From the NCBI RefSeq assembly GCF_023699475.1, contig NZ_JALXFV010000003.1:415454-479453 (forward strand): a stretch of DNA of 64,000 bases, given 5' to 3'. Under the pieces are notes generated by a model, which saw only the letters and a list, made by a program, of their open reading frames with translations, was not told the origin of the DNA and searched no databases. The position numbers and the translations under genes were made by a program. Numbering within the stretch: the first letter of the stretch is position 1; the number at the start of each line of letters is the position of its first letter. The stretch is from Halomarina rubra. GTDB taxonomy: Archaea; Halobacteriota; Halobacteria; Halobacteriales; Haloarculaceae. Below are positions 26,278-36,329 of the stretch, in pieces.

Positions 26278-27462
26278 ATGCGCGTCGTAGCGAAGTTCGG
26301 GGGGACGAGTCTGGGGAACGGCGACCGCGTCAACCGGGCGGCCGACTCCGTCGCGGCGGCCGTCGAGGCCGGCCACGAGGTCGCCATCGTCGCCAGCGCG
26401 ATGGGGAGCACGACCGACTTTCTCCTGGAGGCCATCAACTTCGAGGCCGACGAGAAGGACCGCGCCGAGATCGTCTCGATGGGCGAACGCACCTCCGTGC
26501 GGATGCTCAAAGCCGCCCTCGCCGCCCGGGGCGTCGACGCGCTGGTCGTCGAACCCGGCAGCGCCGCGTGGCCCGTCATCACCGACGCCCGCGGCGAGGT
26601 CGACGTCGAGGAGACCCAGCGACGCACGAAGGCGCTCGCCGACCGCCTCGACGGCACCGTCCCGGTCATCACGGGCTTCCTCGCCCAGGACCACGCGGGC
26701 AACGTGACGACGCTCGGCCGTGGTGGCTCCGACACCTCCGCGGTGATGCTGGGCAACTACATGGACGCCGACGAGGTCGTCATCGTCACCGACGTCGAGG
26801 GTGTCATGACCGGCGACCCGGCCGTCGTCGAGGGTGCGCGCAACGTCGGGGAGATAACCGTCGACGAACTCCGGAACCTCTCGTTCCGGGGCGCGGAGGT
26901 CATCGCGCCCTCGGCGCTGTCGTACAAGACCGAGACGCTCGGAGTCCGGGTCGTCCACTACCAGCACGGCGACCTGCTGGCGGGCGGGACGAGCGTCGAG
27001 GGGCAGTTCGAGAACCTCATCGACCTCCGGGAGGACCCGCTGGCCTGTCTCACCATCGCGGGCCGCGCCATCCGCAACCAGCCGGGCATCCTCGCGCGCC
27101 TCTCGGGAGCGCTGACCGGGGCCGACATCAACATCGACGCGGTCGCCAGCGGGATGGACTCCATCACCTACTACGTCGACCAGTCGGTCGCCGAGGAGGC
27201 CGAGATGGTGCTCCACGACGAGGTCGTCGACGAGGCGACGCTCTCCAGCGTCACCGTCGACCCCGACATCGCCGTCGTCCGGGTGACCGGCGGGGAACTC
27301 CCGAACCGGCCGGGCGTCATCCGCCAGATCGTCGACCCGCTCGCGGACGCCCACATCACCATCCACGACCTGCTGACCAGCGCGACGAGCGTCGCGGTCT
27401 TCGTCCGCTGGGACGAGCGCGAGGACGCGCTGCGCATCATCCAGGAGGAGTTCACGGAGTAG
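26278..27462 (+). CDS. lysC: Aspartate kinase
   Basis: A 394-residue enzyme that makes aspartyl phosphate for Thr, Met and Ile synthesis. It has the kinase hallmark KFGGTSLGN at the N-terminus, TLGRGGSDTSAVML, and the VTDVEGVMTGDP loop. Two C-terminal ACT domains (about 265-390: LTIAGRAIRNQPGILARLSG and VRVTGGELPNRPGVIRQIVD) imply allosteric feedback by an end-product amino acid. It is a single gene with no threonine-pathway partners next to it. Confidence 0.95.
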   Translation: MRVVAKFGGTSLGNGDRVNRAADSVAAAVEAGHEVAIVASAMGSTTDFLLEAINFEADEKDRAEIVSMGERTSVRMLKAALAARGVDALVVEPGSAAWPVITDARGEVDVEETQRRTKALADRLDGTVPVITGFLAQDHAGNVTTLGRGGSDTSAVMLGNYMDADEVVIVTDVEGVMTGDPAVVEGARNVGEITVDELRNLSFRGAEVIAPSALSYKTETLGVRVVHYQHGDLLAGGTSVEGQFENLIDLREDPLACLTIAGRAIRNQPGILARLSGALTGADINIDAVASGMDSITYYVDQSVAEEAEMVLHDEVVDEATLSSVTVDPDIAVVRVTGGELPNRPGVIRQIVDPLADAHITIHDLLTSATSVAVFVRWDEREDALRIIQEEFTE

Positions 27463-27652
27463 CCGCCGGTCGCCACGCTCGGACACGTGAGGTTTCCGAG
27501 AGACGAGGTTTTCGAGAGGCGAGGTCCGAGAGAACGGAGTCCGTACGGGCGGGGGCGGCCCGTACGGCCGTCGAGAGGCGGCGCGTCGGACCCAGTGGCG
27601 TCGACAGACGGCGGACGATGTCCCGGGTCGTCAGGGGGGTGTCACGCGCCAT
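27452..27652 (-). CDS. Possible small ORF, unsupported function
   Basis: A 66-residue frame starting MARDTPLTTRDIVRRLST. The first 39 codons show strong G/C third positions, and a TATA-like CTTTTAC lies about 23 nt upstream on this strand, so a leaderless small gene is possible. The second half loses coding bias and overlaps the 3' end of lysC. It may be chance. Confidence 0.25.
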   Translation of the reverse strand: MARDTPLTTRDIVRRLSTPLGPTRRLSTAVRAAPARTDSVLSDLASRKPRLSETSRVRAWRPAATP

Positions 27653-27856
27653 CTACACGGTGTCGACTCGGGAGTAAAAGCCTCGCTAAGTGGGCTCTAT
27701 CGGGCTACTGTCTGCTCTATCGTCCACCCGAACCGTCCGCGCCGCGGATGGTTCCGACCGTCGACCACGCGGCCGGTGGGTCGCGCCGCTCGCGGCTATC
27801 GAATCGGAGTCGAACGCACGTCGCTCCGGGGTCGTCCCGAACGAGGTCCGCGGGCG
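27463..27856. other. 394-bp gap between lysC and pstB
   Basis: Apart from the doubtful minus-strand frame at 27452-27652, I see no gene, RNA or clear repeat. A phoU gene, common at the end of pst operons, is absent here. Confidence 0.5.
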
Positions 27857-28735
27857 CTACCCGAACTTCCCGGTGATGTAGTCCTCGACGCGCTCGCTCT
27901 CGGGGTTCTCGAAGATCTTCTGGGTGTCGTCGAACTCGACGAGTTCGCCGCCGGTGAGGAACACGGCGGTCTTGTCGGAGATACGCGCCGCCTGCTGCAT
28001 GTTGTGGGTGACGATGACGACGGTGTACTGCTCGGCGAGGTCGGCGATGAGGTCCTCGATCTGGGAGGTGGCGATGGGGTCGAGTGCGCTCGCCGGTTCG
28101 TCCATCAGGATGACCTCGGGGTCGGGGGCGATGGCGCGCGCGATACAGAGGCGCTGTTGTTGCCCGCCGGAGAGTTCGAGGCCGGACTCGTCGAGACGGT
28201 CTTTCACCTCGTCCCACAGCGCGGCCTTCCGCAGGGACTCCTCGACCACTTTATCGTAGTCGGCGTCGATGCCCTGCACTTTCAGCCCGTAGAGGACGTT
28301 CTCGCGGATGGACTTGGGGAACGGGTTGGGTTTCTGGAACACCATCCCGACCCGGCGTCGGAGCGCGACGGGGTCGACGTCGGCGTCGTAGACGTTCTTG
28401 TCGCCGAGGTACAGTTCGCCGTCGACGCGCGCGGCGTCGATGAGGTCGTTCATCCGGTTGATACACCGGAGGAACGTCGACTTCCCACAGCCGGAGGGAC
28501 CGATCATCGCGGTCACCTGCCGTTCGGGAATCGCCAGCGAGATGTCGTGGAGCGCCTGGTCGTCGTCGTACCAGACGTTGATGTCCTTCGCCTCGACGAC
28601 GGTGTCGGTCACCGTCGAACTGCCCGCCGAGACGGAGTCGCTGACGTCCGTCTGGATGAGCATGTCGTCGTCCGTCGGGTCGCTCATGTCTTCCTGTTCT
28701 TCGACCGCCTGGGATGTCGTGTCTTCCGATTTCAT
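27857..28735 (-). CDS. pstB: Phosphate ABC transporter ATPase
   Basis: A 292-residue ATPase with Walker [13 protein letters not shown], PstB-specific [11 protein letters not shown] after it, signature LSGGQQQR and Walker [14 protein letters not shown] 45-residue acidic N-terminal extension precedes the domain. The ATG at 28735 is chosen over a GTG at 28744 because a GGTGA Shine-Dalgarno element sits 5 nt upstream. It is last in the pstSCAB operon, 10 nt after pstA. Confidence 0.97.
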   Translation of the reverse strand: MKSEDTTSQAVEEQEDMSDPTDDDMLIQTDVSDSVSAGSSTVTDTVVEAKDINVWYDDDQALHDISLAIPERQVTAMIGPSGCGKSTFLRCINRMNDLIDAARVDGELYLGDKNVYDADVDPVALRRRVGMVFQKPNPFPKSIRENVLYGLKVQGIDADYDKVVEESLRKAALWDEVKDRLDESGLELSGGQQQRLCIARAIAPDPEVILMDEPASALDPIATSQIEDLIADLAEQYTVVIVTHNMQQAARISDKTAVFLTGGELVEFDDTQKIFENPESERVEDYITGKFG

Positions 28736-28745
28736 TGGTGTCACC

Positions 28746-30422
28746 TCAGTTTCGCTGCCGGTAGCGGTTCCGCAGGACGATGGCGACGGAGTTCATCGCC
28801 AGCATCGCGACGAGCAGGACGACCACGCCCGCCGGGATGACCTTCGTGTAGAACTCCTCGGTGCCGGAGGTCGTCGCCCACGCGTAGATCTGCAGGGGCA
28901 TCGCGCCGACCCGCGAGGAGAGCTCCTGGGGGATGCCGAACTCGTTGGGCGCGCCGATGACGAGCAGCGGTGCGGTCTCGCCGATGGCCCGCCCGAGTGC
29001 GAGGATGGTCCCCGTCAGGATGCCCGGGAACGCCTTGGGGAGGACGACGTTCTTCACCGTCTGCCAGCGGGTCGCGCCCATGCCGTAGGAGGCCTGACGC
29101 TGGGAGGGTGGCACCGAGCGGATGGCCTCCTGCGAGGAGATGATGACGATGGGCAGGATGAGCAGCGACAGCGTCAGCCCGCCGACGAAGACGGTCCCGA
29201 TACCGAACAGGTCCCCGCCGACGCGAATCGGCTCCAGACCGAGCGGGTCGGCGACGACCGCCGGGAAGACGGGGAGGCCGTCTTCGAGCATCCGCGCGAG
29301 CAGGCCGAGACCCAACAGACCGTAGACGACGCTGGGGACGCCCGCGAGGTTGGCGATGTTGACCTCGATGAGCCGCGTCAGCCGGGAGTTGCCGGCGTAC
29401 TCTTCGAGGTACACCGCTGCGCCGATGCCGATGGGGAACGAGGCGAGGCTGACGATGAGCATCAGCATGATGCTGCCCGCGAGCGCGGGGTAGATGCCCG
29501 CGCTCTCGGCGGAGAAGCTGTTGTCGCTCGTGACGAACGCCCAGTCGAGCCACGACGCCGGCCCGGCGAAGCCGACCGTCCGGACGAGGAACGCGCCCAG
29601 CAGCATCCCGCCGAGGACGACCAGCGGGAGCAACAGCCCCTCGCGACGGGTCGGGTGCTGGTCGACGACCGTCGCGACGTACAGTCCGACGGGCACTCCG
29701 GCGACGGTCGCCAGGACCGTCGCGGCGATACCGCCGACTCCGGTGAGCGAGCCGACCAGCCCACCGACGAGGACGCCGCCGAGCGCGGCGAGCGCGGCGA
29801 TACGACCGACTCGACGGTCGTTCCACGAGGCGGCGGCGTACGCCCCCGCGATGGCCGCGGTTGGTGCCCCGATGGTGAGCGCGACGAGCAGCCACTCGAC
29901 GGGAATCACGGGTACGTTCTGGATGAAGTTCGGAACGAACAGCAGCGAGGCGACGGTGACGACCGCCGCGGCGACCAGTTTCGCGACGAACCCGACCTGG
30001 CGCGTGCGCTGGAGCGCGACGATGGCGGCGAGCGGAATCGCGAGCGCCACCGCGAACGAGAACACCACCAGCGCGGGCAGGATGCTCAGGAACAACACGG
30101 CGACGCCGCCGGCGAACAGCGGCATCACCGCGAGGAGACCGAGCGACTCGAGCCCGACGCGGAGGCTCCCTTCTCCCCGTCCGGAGAGGGAGTAGCCGAC
30201 GGCCAGCGTCGGCACCACGAGCGTCAGGAAGAACGTGAGGTGCCAGCCGGGGTCGGCGGTGAACGGCTGGATGGCGTCGTTGGCGACGTAGACGAACAGG
30301 ATGCCGACGGCGAGGATGCCGAGCAGCGTCGCCGCCAACAGCGCGTAGCGGAAGACGACGCCGGCAGTTCGACTGACGGTGCCGAACCCGTCTCTGACCG
30401 TGCTCGGGGAGTCGGCCGCCAT
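28746..30422 (-). CDS. pstA: Phosphate ABC transporter permease PstA with long N-terminal membrane extension
   Basis: A 558-residue protein, about twice the usual PstA length. Canonical PstA begins near residue 290 ([15 protein letters not shown]) and includes [18 protein letters not shown], the EAA loop [18 protein letters not shown], and a GETAPLL segment. The first about 280 residues add roughly eight further hydrophobic segments with no recognised domain. It shares bases with the pstC stop (start at 30422), so the two are coupled in translation. Confidence 0.92.
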   Translation of the reverse strand: MAADSPSTVRDGFGTVSRTAGVVFRYALLAATLLGILAVGILFVYVANDAIQPFTADPGWHLTFFLTLVVPTLAVGYSLSGRGEGSLRVGLESLGLLAVMPLFAGGVAVLFLSILPALVVFSFAVALAIPLAAIVALQRTRQVGFVAKLVAAAVVTVASLLFVPNFIQNVPVIPVEWLLVALTIGAPTAAIAGAYAAASWNDRRVGRIAALAALGGVLVGGLVGSLTGVGGIAATVLATVAGVPVGLYVATVVDQHPTRREGLLLPLVVLGGMLLGAFLVRTVGFAGPASWLDWAFVTSDNSFSAESAGIYPALAGSIMLMLIVSLASFPIGIGAAVYLEEYAGNSRLTRLIEVNIANLAGVPSVVYGLLGLGLLARMLEDGLPVFPAVVADPLGLEPIRVGGDLFGIGTVFVGGLTLSLLILPIVIISSQEAIRSVPPSQRQASYGMGATRWQTVKNVVLPKAFPGILTGTILALGRAIGETAPLLVIGAPNEFGIPQELSSRVGAMPLQIYAWATTSGTEEFYTKVIPAGVVVLLVAMLAMNSVAIVLRNRYRQRN

Positions 30423-31423
30423 CAGTCGTACGCCTCCTGGTACCGGCTTGCGATCCAGTTACTGACGATGTTCATGAACAGGGTTATCGCGAACAGCGTG
30501 ATGCCGATGCCGAACAGACTGCGGTAGGCCAACCCGCCCCCGGTGATGTCCGAGAACAGCAGTTGGACCATCGCGCCGGTCATCGGCTGGATGGACTCGA
30601 GGAAGTACGCGGGGTCGGGGTACGGCAGCGACACCGGCCCGGCGTCGACGCTCCCGGTCGTCCACAGTCGCGGGGTCGCCCCCGCGGCGATGGCGACGGC
30701 CATCGTCTCGCCGATGGCCCGGGAGATGGCGAGGATGAACGACGAGACGATGCCGGAGATGGCGGCGGGGACGACGATGCCCGTCGAGACGTCGAACTTC
30801 GTCGCGCCCATGCCGTAGCCGGCCTGCCGGAGTTCGTCGGGTACCGCGCTCATCGCGTCCTCGGAGATCGAGGAGACCATCGGGATGATCATGATGCCGA
30901 CGACGATGCTCGCCGACAGCGCGTTGAAGAAACCGATGTCGGGGAACAGGTACTGCTTGAGGAGGGGGGTGATGTACTCGATGGCGAAGAAGCCGTAGAT
31001 GACGGTCGGGACGCCGGCGAGGATCTCCAGTGCGGGTTTGAGGTACGCCCGGACCCGCGGACTGGCGTACTCGCTGAGGTAGATGGCCGTCGCGACCCCG
31101 AGTGGGAGTGCGATGACCGCCGACCCGATTACGATGGCGAGCGTCCCCGACAGCAGCGGGAGGACACCGAACTGGTCGCCGGCGATGGAGAACGTCGTCC
31201 CCGTCAGGAAGTCGACGAGCGAGACGGTCTCCCCGGTGACACCGAGGAACTGTGCGGTACCGGTGAAGAACGTCGCCGCCTCCGAGACGAGTACGAAGAC
31301 GATACCGGCAGTCGTCAGAATCGATACGAACGCACAGACGAAGAAGAACGTCCGTACGAGCAACTCACGAGGCGAGTTCTCCGTCTGCCTCGTGAGCGTG
31401 TCTGTCAGATTGTCTGCCCCCAT
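30422..31423 (-). CDS. pstC: Phosphate ABC transporter permease PstC
   Basis: A 333-residue permease with six membrane segments. The PstC pattern is clear: [18 protein letters not shown], the EAA-type loop [19 protein letters not shown], and [15 protein letters not shown]. It is of normal length. Its stop overlaps the pstA start by 1 nt, and it follows pstS by 63 nt. Confidence 0.95.
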   Translation of the reverse strand: MGADNLTDTLTRQTENSPRELLVRTFFFVCAFVSILTTAGIVFVLVSEAATFFTGTAQFLGVTGETVSLVDFLTGTTFSIAGDQFGVLPLLSGTLAIVIGSAVIALPLGVATAIYLSEYASPRVRAYLKPALEILAGVPTVIYGFFAIEYITPLLKQYLFPDIGFFNALSASIVVGIMIIPMVSSISEDAMSAVPDELRQAGYGMGATKFDVSTGIVVPAAISGIVSSFILAISRAIGETMAVAIAAGATPRLWTTGSVDAGPVSLPYPDPAYFLESIQPMTGAMVQLLFSDITGGGLAYRSLFGIGITLFAITLFMNIVSNWIASRYQEAYD

Positions 31424-31486
31424 TTTGATTTGTCCTTCGTGTGTAGTCGAAAAAGCGCTTCGTTCCCCCCCGGGTCGGTCGGCCGT

Positions 31487-32584
31487 TCAGCCCTGAGCTT
31501 CCTGAATGGCCGACTCCAGCGTGCTCATCATCTCGTCGGCCTCCTCCTGGGAGTTCGGCACGTAGCCGACCTGGTTGGCGACGATGTCCTCGTTCGTCGA
31601 CTGCTCGACGAAGAACTTCGCGAACGCGGCGACGTGCTCCTCGGCGAGTGACTCGCGGGCGGGGTAGGTGAACAGCGGCCGGGCCAGCGGGTAAGCACCG
31701 GACTTCGCGGTCTCCAGCTTCGGTGCGACGGCCCCGTCGCTGTCGCCGCCCTCGACGGAGAGCGCCTTGACGGCGTCCGTGTTGTTGCTGTAGTACGCGA
31801 AGCCGAAGAAGCCCATCGCGTACTGCGAGCCCTGCACACCCTGGACGATGGTGCGGTCGTTCTCGGTCGCCTGGTAGTCGGTGCGCATGCCGGGGCCCTC
31901 CTCGCCGATGACGGTCTCGAGGAAGTAGTCGTAGGTGCCCGATGCCTCGGTCGGGCCGAACAGCTGGAGCTTCTCGTCGGGCCACTCGGAGTTGACGTCG
32001 CTCCAGGTCGAAGCGTCGCTGTCGGCCGACCAGATCTGGTAGAGCTGCTCGAAGGTGATCTCGTCGACGAAGTCGTTCTCGTTGTTGACGACGACCGTCA
32101 GCGCGTCCGTCGCGACCTTCAGCTCGACGGGGTTGACGCCGTTGTCCTGACAGAGTGCCTGCTCCTCCTCTTTGATGGGCCGCGAGGCGTTGTTGAAGTC
32201 GGTGTCGCCGACACAGAAGTAGTTCTGGAAGCCGCCACCGCTCCCGGTCGACTGGAGCGTGATGTTGACGTCCGGGTGCATCTCCTCGCTGGTGAACTGC
32301 TCCTGGAGCGCCTGTGCGAGGGGGTACACCGTCGAACTCCCGGCGACGTTGATCTCGCCCGAGAGATTCTGGTACTCACTGTTGCCGTCCCCAGTGGAAG
32401 AGTTACCGCCCTCCGTCGACCCGCCGCCGTCGCCACCGTCGGTGGAATCGCCGTCGCTCCTCTCGTCGTCACCACCACCCGCGTTCGGGTTGCTCGTACA
32501 GCCGGCGAGCGCCAGCGCACCAGCCGTGCCCGAGGCGGCGATGAACTTGCGACGCGAGAGACGCTTGGACGAGTTGTCTGCCAT
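31487..32584 (-). CDS. pstS: Phosphate-binding lipoprotein PstS
   Basis: A 365-residue exported protein. The leader has a twin-arginine motif (RLSRRKFIAASG) and the lipobox LALAGC, then a Gly/Asp/Ser tether of about 50 residues. The mature domain has the phosphate-binding pattern INVAGSSTVYPLAQAL and TLQSTGSGGGFQNYF. The ATG at 32584 is chosen over the preceding GTG. First gene of pstSCAB; its promoter region contains an AT-rich inverted repeat. Confidence 0.95.
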   Translation of the reverse strand: MADNSSKRLSRRKFIAASGTAGALALAGCTSNPNAGGGDDERSDGDSTDGGDGGGSTEGGNSSTGDGNSEYQNLSGEINVAGSSTVYPLAQALQEQFTSEEMHPDVNITLQSTGSGGGFQNYFCVGDTDFNNASRPIKEEEQALCQDNGVNPVELKVATDALTVVVNNENDFVDEITFEQLYQIWSADSDASTWSDVNSEWPDEKLQLFGPTEASGTYDYFLETVIGEEGPGMRTDYQATENDRTIVQGVQGSQYAMGFFGFAYYSNNTDAVKALSVEGGDSDGAVAPKLETAKSGAYPLARPLFTYPARESLAEEHVAAFAKFFVEQSTNEDIVANQVGYVPNSQEEADEMMSTLESAIQEAQG

Positions 32585-32632
32585 CACCGGGTACTCGCCG
32601 CGTTCACAATATCAAGCTTCCGACTCAGGTAT

Positions 32633-32652
32633 ATATTTTTGTAGAAAATATT
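32633..32652. promoter_or_regulatory. AT-rich inverted repeat at the pstS promoter
   Basis: ATATTTTT-GTAG-AAAATATT overlaps the TATA-like region about 50-70 nt upstream of pstS. It is striking in this GC-rich genome and may be a phosphate-response element plus box A. The rest of the 293-bp gap up to purO shows nothing else. Confidence 0.45.
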
Positions 32653-32880
32653 GCTACATCGCCGTTGCACTCCTCCCCTCTCGATACGGCTACAGAGAGC
32701 TATCCGTGTCGGTGATTACCAATACAGACGTCCGGTCTCCGGAGGCTCGCTGCTCCCGGCTCGTTCTCGCACCGGGACCGCTCGGAGACTCCCCGGAACG
32801 AACCTGCGTGTCGGCGCACCGCGTCGTCGGAACCCGCTTCGAGGTAGTCCGGTCCGCCCGCTCGGTCTCTCGTGGTCCGC

Positions 32881-33465
32881 TCAGTCGTTGACGAAGGCAG
32901 TCTCGAACCCCTCCTCGTCGACCGTCACGCCCGCCGCACAGACCGCGTGCTCGAACTCGTGGTCGTACACCTCGCGGGCGGCCGCGTTCGCGTCCGCCGC
33001 GTCGAGGTCGAACGGTTCGGGGTCGTCGGTCTCGTAGGTCGCGACCAGCGTCGGCTCGTCGACCTCTCGGACGACCAGCGCGTCCCGACGGACGGTGGCG
33101 ACGGTCGCCGCCTCGGCACCGACCACGCCCGCGACGCGTGGCGTGTCGTAGTCGTCCTTCTCGAAGTCCAGCGCGAGCAACGACAGCGCCAGCGCGTCGC
33201 GCACGGGGTAGCCCATCGCCAGTTTCTCGGTGACGGGGTCGACGTGCGACCCGTTGCCGACGACCGCCAGCGGCCCCTCCTCGCGTTCGACCGTCCGCAG
33301 GCAGTTGTACGCGATGTAGGGGTTGTCCGACGGCGGCGCGTCCGGCGTCGGCGCGACGGTCAGCGTCCCGTCACGGTCGGTGACCTGGCGATCGGGGAAC
33401 GACCGCGAGGAGACTCGATACGCACCGATGCCCGGACCGACGACGACGAAGCGACCGACGTACAT
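32881..33465 (-). CDS. purO: IMP cyclohydrolase, archaeal PurO type
   Basis: A 194-residue enzyme that closes the purine ring (FAICAR to IMP), the last step of IMP synthesis in archaea that lack the bacterial PurH cyclohydrolase domain. It begins [12 protein letters not shown], and the family pattern [12 protein letters not shown] and [15 protein letters not shown] are conserved. Length is normal. The ATG at 33465 is supported by a TATA-like CTATTT centred 28 nt upstream and by the operator-like element lying between them. Confidence 0.93.
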   Translation of the reverse strand: MYVGRFVVVGPGIGAYRVSSRSFPDRQVTDRDGTLTVAPTPDAPPSDNPYIAYNCLRTVEREEGPLAVVGNGSHVDPVTEKLAMGYPVRDALALSLLALDFEKDDYDTPRVAGVVGAEAATVATVRRDALVVREVDEPTLVATYETDDPEPFDLDAADANAAAREVYDHEFEHAVCAAGVTVDEEGFETAFVND

Positions 33466-33469
33466 ACGT

Positions 33470-33481
33470 GTTCGTGCATAC
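33470..33481 (+). promoter_or_regulatory. GTTCGTGCATAC element at the purO promoter
   Basis: Exact 12-bp match to the element before the PRTase-domain regulator. Relative to purO it lies 5-16 nt before the ATG, between TATA and the start, a repressor-like position. A weaker inverted partner (GATGCACGTTC, near 33505-33515) lies upstream. Confidence 0.6.
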
Positions 33482-33563
33482 CTCGGAGAGAAATAGCTGA
33501 CGGTGATGCACGTTCGACCCGAAACGAAGGGGTTCGATTCGGGCGCGAACGCGAACCACGACG

Positions 33564-33570
33564 TTTTAAT
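33564..33570 (+). promoter_or_regulatory. TATA box of tRNA-Gln
   Basis: TTTTAAT centred about 28 nt before the mature tRNA 5' end, at normal box A distance. Confidence 0.7.
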
Positions 33571-33595
33571 ATCCGGCCTCCGTCCTTTCGAGTGC

Positions 33596-33668
33596 AGTCC
33601 CATGGGGTAGTGGCCAATCCTGTTGCCTTCTGGGGGCAACGACCGCGGTTCGAATCCGTGTGGGACTA
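33596..33668 (+). tRNA. tRNA-Gln (anticodon CTG)
   Basis: A 73-nt cloverleaf without intron. Acceptor AGTCCCA pairs with TGGGACT, with discriminator A at 33668. The anticodon stem TTGCC/GGCAA encloses the loop TTCTGGG, giving anticodon CTG (codon CAG, Gln). The T arm GGTTCGAATCC is canonical. The 3' CCA is not encoded. Confidence 0.95.
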
Positions 33669-33751
33669 CTTCTTCACTCTCCACCCGTCGAGCGTCCGCT
33701 CTCGTCGCCCGAACCCCGACGTTGAAATCCTCGCCCCGCGTGGAGCCTGAC

Positions 33752-35257
33752 ATGACAGCCTCAGACCTCGCCACACAGGTGTCCGAGGTGCTCTCGGTCG
33801 ACGCCGAGGAGTTCCAGCGGCGGGTCGAACGGGAAGCCGAGGACCTGAAGCACGAGGTCCGGGACGGGACGTTCGACAACCCACAGGGCATCGTCGGTCT
33901 GGAGTACGAGTTCTACGGCGTCGACACCGACGACCACACGTTGAAGCGCGTCCCCCGACGGCTGCTGGAGTACATCGGTTTCGAGAAGGAACTGGGTCTC
34001 CACAACGCCGAGATGCAGACGACGCCCCAACCGCTCTCGAAGTACGGGCTGCGTTCGCAGACCGCGGAGGTCCAGGCGCGTCTCGACGCCGCGCTCAGGG
34101 AGACCCGCTCGTCGGGTATCGACCTCGTCTCCGACGGCATCTGGACGATTCCGCCCGTCGGCGAGTCCGCCGGGAAGTACCTCTCCGACAGCGTCGACGA
34201 CGGCGGTGTCCGCATCGCCACCAACATGTCCGACGCCGTGCGCTACCACGCGATGGCGAACGTCGACGGCGGCATCCGGATGGAACTGGACGTCCCCCAC
34301 GTCTCGCTGTCGGCGGACACGGTGATGCCCGAGAGCCTCATCACCTCCATCCAGCCGCACTATCAGGTCTCACACGCGCCCGACCTCCCCGACTACTTCG
34401 CGTACGCGCTGCGAGTCGCCGGGCCGCTGCTCGCGCTCGGCGTCAACTCGCCGTTCGTCCCGCCCGAACTGTACGACGCCGACCCCGAGACGGTCCTCGA
34501 CGACGGCTGGATGGAGTGTCGCGTCGGCATCTTCGAGTCGTTCCTCAACACCGGCGGCGAGAACAAGGTCCGGTTCCCGCCGGACTTCGACAGCGTCGAG
34601 GACGCCATCGACGACATCGCCGCCGACCGCACCGTCGTCCCGATGCTCACCGACGAGTCGGGGCGGTTCGACGACCGGTTCGCCCACCTCCGCCACACCC
34701 ACGGGTCGTACTGGCGGTGGGTCCGCCCCGTCTTCGACGGCCCCACCCGGTCGGCGGCCAACGCCCGCATCGAGTTCCGGCCCATCCCCGGTCAGCCGAC
34801 GGTCCGGGACACCGTCGCCTTCCTCGCCGCCTACGCCGGCCTGCTGGAGAGCCTCCACGCTCGGGACCACCCGCTCACGGACCTCCCGTGGGAGGCCGCC
34901 CGCGACAACTTCTACGCGGCCGTCCGCGACGGCCTCGACGGCGAGTTCCGCTGGGTGACCGCCGACGGCGAGGAGACGACCGACGCCGAGGTGCTGTTCG
35001 ACGACCTGCTCGAGTCCGCCCGCGACGGACTGGCACTGCGTGGGCTCTCCGAGCGCGAGATCGACCGCTACATCGCGCCGCTGGCCGCCCGCGTCGACCG
35101 CTGGGTGACCCCCGCCTCCTGGAAACACGACCGCGTCCGGCAGTTGGTCGCCGACGGCGCGCCGTTCGACCAGGCCATCTACGCGACTCAGAGCGACTAC
35201 ATCGACCAGCAACGCGAGACGCTGGTCGAGGGGACGTTCGTCGACTGGCTGGAGTGA
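33752..35257 (+). CDS. Glutamate-cysteine ligase-like (GCS2 superfamily) protein
   Basis: A 501-residue acidic protein with carboxylate-amine ligase hallmarks: the N-terminal substrate/metal motif [10 protein letters not shown] (about 49-58), [13 protein letters not shown], and the C-terminal [22 protein letters not shown]2 enzymes make gamma-glutamylcysteine, the haloarchaeal thiol, or other gamma-glutamyl amides. This one is longer than the known haloarchaeal GshA (about 360 residues), so another amine substrate is possible. The start at 33752 follows tRNA-Gln by 83 nt. Confidence 0.75.
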   Translation: MTASDLATQVSEVLSVDAEEFQRRVEREAEDLKHEVRDGTFDNPQGIVGLEYEFYGVDTDDHTLKRVPRRLLEYIGFEKELGLHNAEMQTTPQPLSKYGLRSQTAEVQARLDAALRETRSSGIDLVSDGIWTIPPVGESAGKYLSDSVDDGGVRIATNMSDAVRYHAMANVDGGIRMELDVPHVSLSADTVMPESLITSIQPHYQVSHAPDLPDYFAYALRVAGPLLALGVNSPFVPPELYDADPETVLDDGWMECRVGIFESFLNTGGENKVRFPPDFDSVEDAIDDIAADRTVVPMLTDESGRFDDRFAHLRHTHGSYWRWVRPVFDGPTRSAANARIEFRPIPGQPTVRDTVAFLAAYAGLLESLHARDHPLTDLPWEAARDNFYAAVRDGLDGEFRWVTADGEETTDAEVLFDDLLESARDGLALRGLSEREIDRYIAPLAARVDRWVTPASWKHDRVRQLVADGAPFDQAIYATQSDYIDQQRETLVEGTFVDWLE

Positions 35258-35311
35258 GCGGGGTGGTCCGACGGGAGCGTCGCCACACCGTCGGCCCCGA
35301 CCGCTCGGTGA

Positions 35312-36184
35312 CTACTCGTAGGTGAGGGTGTAGCCGCCGTCGAGCAGCAGGTCGCCGGCGTTGATGTAGTGGCCGTGTCTCGACAGGCCGAACGTACAGA
35401 CGTTCGCCACCTCGTAGGGCTCCATCATCTCCTTCGTGCGTGCCTGTTCGAGCAACACCTGCGTGACGGCCTCGTCGACGGTCAGCCCGCGGGCGTCGGC
35501 GGTGTCCGGGAGCTGTTTGGCGACGAGTTCGGTCTTGACGTAGGTCGGACTGACGGTGAACGCGCGAATCGCCCCCTCGCCCTCGGCCGCGGTCGACTGC
35601 GTCAGCCCCCGGAGACCGAACTTCGTCGCGTTGTACGCCACCTTGTCGCGGGTGACGTAGTGGCCGTGGATGGAGGCCATGTTACAGACGACGCCCCCGC
35701 CGGCCGACTCGAAGTGCGGCCAGCACAGTTGCGTCAACAGCAGCGGTGCTCGGAGCATGATGGCGTGCATCTGGTCGTACTTCTCCATCGGGAACTCCGC
35801 GATGGGGGCGATGTGCTGGATGCCGGCGACGTTGACGAGGTAGCGAATCGCGCCCTCCTCGGCGGCCGCGTCGACGACCGAGCGCATGGCCTCGTCGTCG
35901 GTGAGGTCGCCCGGTGCACCCATGAACCGGCCGTCGAGTTCCAGGTCCTCGGTCGTCTCTTCGACTTCGGCCAGTCCGTCCTCGTCGACGTCCGTCCCGA
36001 CGACGGTCAACCCGTTGGCGGCCAACCCGAGCGCGATGGCCCGACCGATGCCGTTCGCCGCCCCGGTGACCAACGCGACGTGTTCCTCGGTGAAGTCCGG
36101 GTCGGGGACCGTCAGCAGGTCCTCGGGGGTTATCTCGCTGGGTCCGTACTGCTCCATCGCTTCCTCGACGGACATGTCGGCCAT
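35312..36184 (-). CDS. 3-hydroxybutyrate dehydrogenase-like SDR
   Basis: A 290-residue short-chain dehydrogenase. A 35-residue acidic N-terminal extension precedes the cofactor motif TGAANGIG. NVAG and the catalytic Ser-Tyr-Lys (MASIHGHYVTRDKVAYNATK) are intact. The central HBDH-like pattern (QHIAPIAEFPMEKYDQM) suggests oxidation of D-3-hydroxybutyrate to acetoacetate, which would fit PHA mobilisation since the pha genes lie 7 kb away. A second Met three residues in is an equal start option. Confidence 0.82.
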   Translation of the reverse strand: MADMSVEEAMEQYGPSEITPEDLLTVPDPDFTEEHVALVTGAANGIGRAIALGLAANGLTVVGTDVDEDGLAEVEETTEDLELDGRFMGAPGDLTDDEAMRSVVDAAAEEGAIRYLVNVAGIQHIAPIAEFPMEKYDQMHAIMLRAPLLLTQLCWPHFESAGGGVVCNMASIHGHYVTRDKVAYNATKFGLRGLTQSTAAEGEGAIRAFTVSPTYVKTELVAKQLPDTADARGLTVDEAVTQVLLEQARTKEMMEPYEVANVCTFGLSRHGHYINAGDLLLDGGYTLTYE

Positions 36185-36300
36185 ACCCGGCGCGACGGGG
36201 CGGGGGGTGAAATAGCTCCGCCCGCCGACACCATCCCCTCGACCCGCCGCGGTGTGCCACCGCGCACCGAGGGTTTAGGCACGCCGAAACTTCGGTGGGC

Positions 36301-36306
36301 TTATAG
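36301..36306 (+). promoter_or_regulatory. TATA box of the iron-siderophore binding protein gene
   Basis: TTATAG centred 27 nt before the ATG at 36330, indicating a leaderless mRNA. Confidence 0.6.
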
Positions 36307-36310
36307 TGGA

Positions 36311-36324
36311 TTAGGTTGGCCTAA
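36311..36324. promoter_or_regulatory. Palindromic iron operator candidate TTAGG-N4-CCTAA
   Basis: A perfect 5-bp inverted repeat with 4-bp spacer between the TATA box and the start codon. The sequence resembles DtxR/IdeR-type boxes. A sister site with 6-bp arms lies before the permease gene (38444-38459). Confidence 0.7.
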
Positions 36325-36329
36325 ACCGT

